DNA from: Hysterangium stoloniferum
Lineage: Eukaryota > Basidiomycota > Agaricomycetes > Hysterangiales > Hysterangiaceae
Direction: 5' to 3'
Length of the DNA: 64,000 bases
NCBI GenBank assembly: GCA_015178975.1
Contig: WHVD01000014.1
Coordinates: 1,094,017 to 1,158,016, forward strand
The notes under the pieces are model-generated. The model ran no database searches and was not told where the DNA came from. It saw nothing but the letters and a program-made list of their open reading frames with translations. Below, piece by piece: positions 62,986-64,000 of the stretch (positions are counted from its first letter, which is position 1; every line of letters starts with the position of its first letter). Both the position numbers and the translations under genes were made by a program.

Positions 62986-63170
62986 GCTCACGCCCGTGAC
63001 AGACACTGACACAGAGATGTCTGCAGCAGCATGCATGTTGGGGTATTATGGCACCCTGTACTCGAGCTGCGACTCGTCCCTGCAGTTTGTGAACCTCACA
63101 CTGGACTGGCTCAAGCGGGAATGGGCAGGCAAGGTTGATTTCGTCAGCGTCGATCTGAATGTGGCAGGTG
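62986..63170 (+). pseudogene. Possible endopolyphosphatase fragment
   Basis: GYYGTLYSSCDSSLQFVNLT and LDWLKREWAGKVDFV resemble the GYYG...CDSPL...TLDWL...DFVIWTGD region of fungal vacuolar endopolyphosphatase (PPN1 family). The metal-binding WTGD that should follow is absent (SVDLNVAG). About 50 residues only; could be coincidental. Confidence 0.35.
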
Positions 63171-64000
63171 CTCTGATAATGAAGGGAAAATTGCTTTTCA
63201 TACAATGGTAAGTTCAAGTTCCTACCTGCAACAGAAGTAGCAATAGGCATGGACCCAACCGACCCCCAACCGAACCAACTGCCCAAGACCAAAGTATTGG
63301 CCGTTGGTGCAATACTCTGGGCACGACTTGAAGGAAGTTTGAGAAGGGGGAGAAATATTAATTTGATAGAGAGAACAGTGAGACTCACCCCATAATGACC
63401 ATACTGAGCGATATTGTGCTGAACCTTGTGAATTCTCTTCATAAAAAATAAATGCAGCACCTACAAAATGCAAAATACATGAGTGATGGATGACAAAAGC
63501 TAATGCACTGCCGGACCTTTTCCTAACCTGGTGCTGATTAAATCATGTACTTCAAAGAGACCTGCAGAGGATGGTCCATCATCCCCATCTTCAGAAGCTT
63601 GGAAGAATACAGTGCCAGCCAAAACTAAAATACTAAAACCATGTCAATACTGATACCCCTTGGAGACACTAAGAACCCACACCGAGTTTATAGGAACAGC
63701 TATACCCAGTAGACTCATAGCTAGAAATGGCGATCAGTTAAAGAACAGTCAACACACTTTTGACCTACTGATGTCTGCCATCCCATGTCCCAAGTGCGAA
63801 TGCACAAAGGAAAGCGTGTTGTTTTGGCAGTACTTGTGACGTGTCCGTTGATCAGGGCCATCTTCCCCTCCAGTGACGGTTTTCAAATAGAACGGGTGTC
63901 GAATATAACTCGATACTCTCTGGAATCTAGACAATTCTGAAACAGATGGGCTGGGAAGGGTAGGTTGTGCAGTGGAAATACGGTCAAGGGTCGCAAGCGA
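63171..64000. other. No gene seen
   Basis: No recognisable domain, LTR terminus or tandem repeat on either strand up to the window end. Confidence 0.35.

Noticed and set aside
1-64000. CRISPR array, operons or prophage
   Set aside because: No spaced identical repeats with unique spacers; genes have spliceosomal introns and transposons are eukaryotic.

Overview
This looks like a repeat-dense, gene-poor stretch of a fungal nuclear genome, most likely from a mushroom-forming basidiomycete (Agaricomycetes). The reasons are short (about 50-60 nt) GT-AG and occasional GC-AG introns, chromodomain Ty3/Gypsy elements, Crypton-like tyrosine recombinases, FAR1-type MULEs, PIF/Harbinger elements with a MYB-like partner gene, Tad1-like LINEs and DUF1479/PDR/DUF6699 proteins. 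Placement below class is not attempted. Nothing suggests a bacterium or virus.

Layout. 1-748: Gypsy LTR cut by the window edge. 1.0-4.3 kb: PIF/Harbinger element (MYB-like gene + and transposase - converging), its transposase split by a solo LTR and a CACTA-type MITE. 4.6-6.5 kb: the only clearly intact host gene, an 11-exon DUF1479 dioxygenase-like gene. 7.4-8.35 kb: three adjoining minisatellites, then a Helitron helicase remnant (to 9.34 kb) and a MULE transposase (9.5-12.0 kb, -). 12.3-17.5 kb: nested LTRs and a chromodomain Gypsy 3' end. 17.5-27.1 kb: two related Gypsy copies joined tail to tail. 27.4-29.5 kb: Gypsy gag with its 5' LTR. 29.8-35.0 kb: mariner-like MITE, GC-rich island, Copia remnant, and a large foldback element with a gag-only Copia-like element in its centre. 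35.5-38.2 kb: two related zinc-finger host genes. 39.2-40.0 kb: two stacked LINE insertions. 40.1-50.4 kb: a Tc1/IS630-like DDE transposase gene split by a solo LTR that is itself split by a 7.56 kb chromovirus with both LTRs. 51.2-55.7 kb: MITE, solo LTR, Copia remnant, foldback, Gypsy LTRs. 57.9-59.9 kb: mosaic of host-gene fragments (DUF6699, PDR transporter, BEM46-like hydrolase) separated by duplicated spacers. 60.2-62.4 kb: Crypton-like recombinase. 62.99-63.17 kb: a possible endopolyphosphatase fragment.

Insertion boundaries were read directly. Nine LTR insertions have exact 5-bp target-site duplications (TSDs): ATATA, GGGTC, GGTAA, ATTCT, TGCTC, AGTGA, GATTT, ATACC and AAAAG. Removing several of them restores the interrupted reading frame. 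Points I find most unusual: small LTRs carrying tRNA-like sequences with A and B boxes; an 11-nt LTR/primer-site complementarity in two Gypsy families, suggesting Tf1-like self-priming; an antisense coiled-coil/cysteine-cluster gene inside the chromovirus; a short motif shared by otherwise different LTRs; and a CpG-to-TpG footprint between the LTRs of the complete element.
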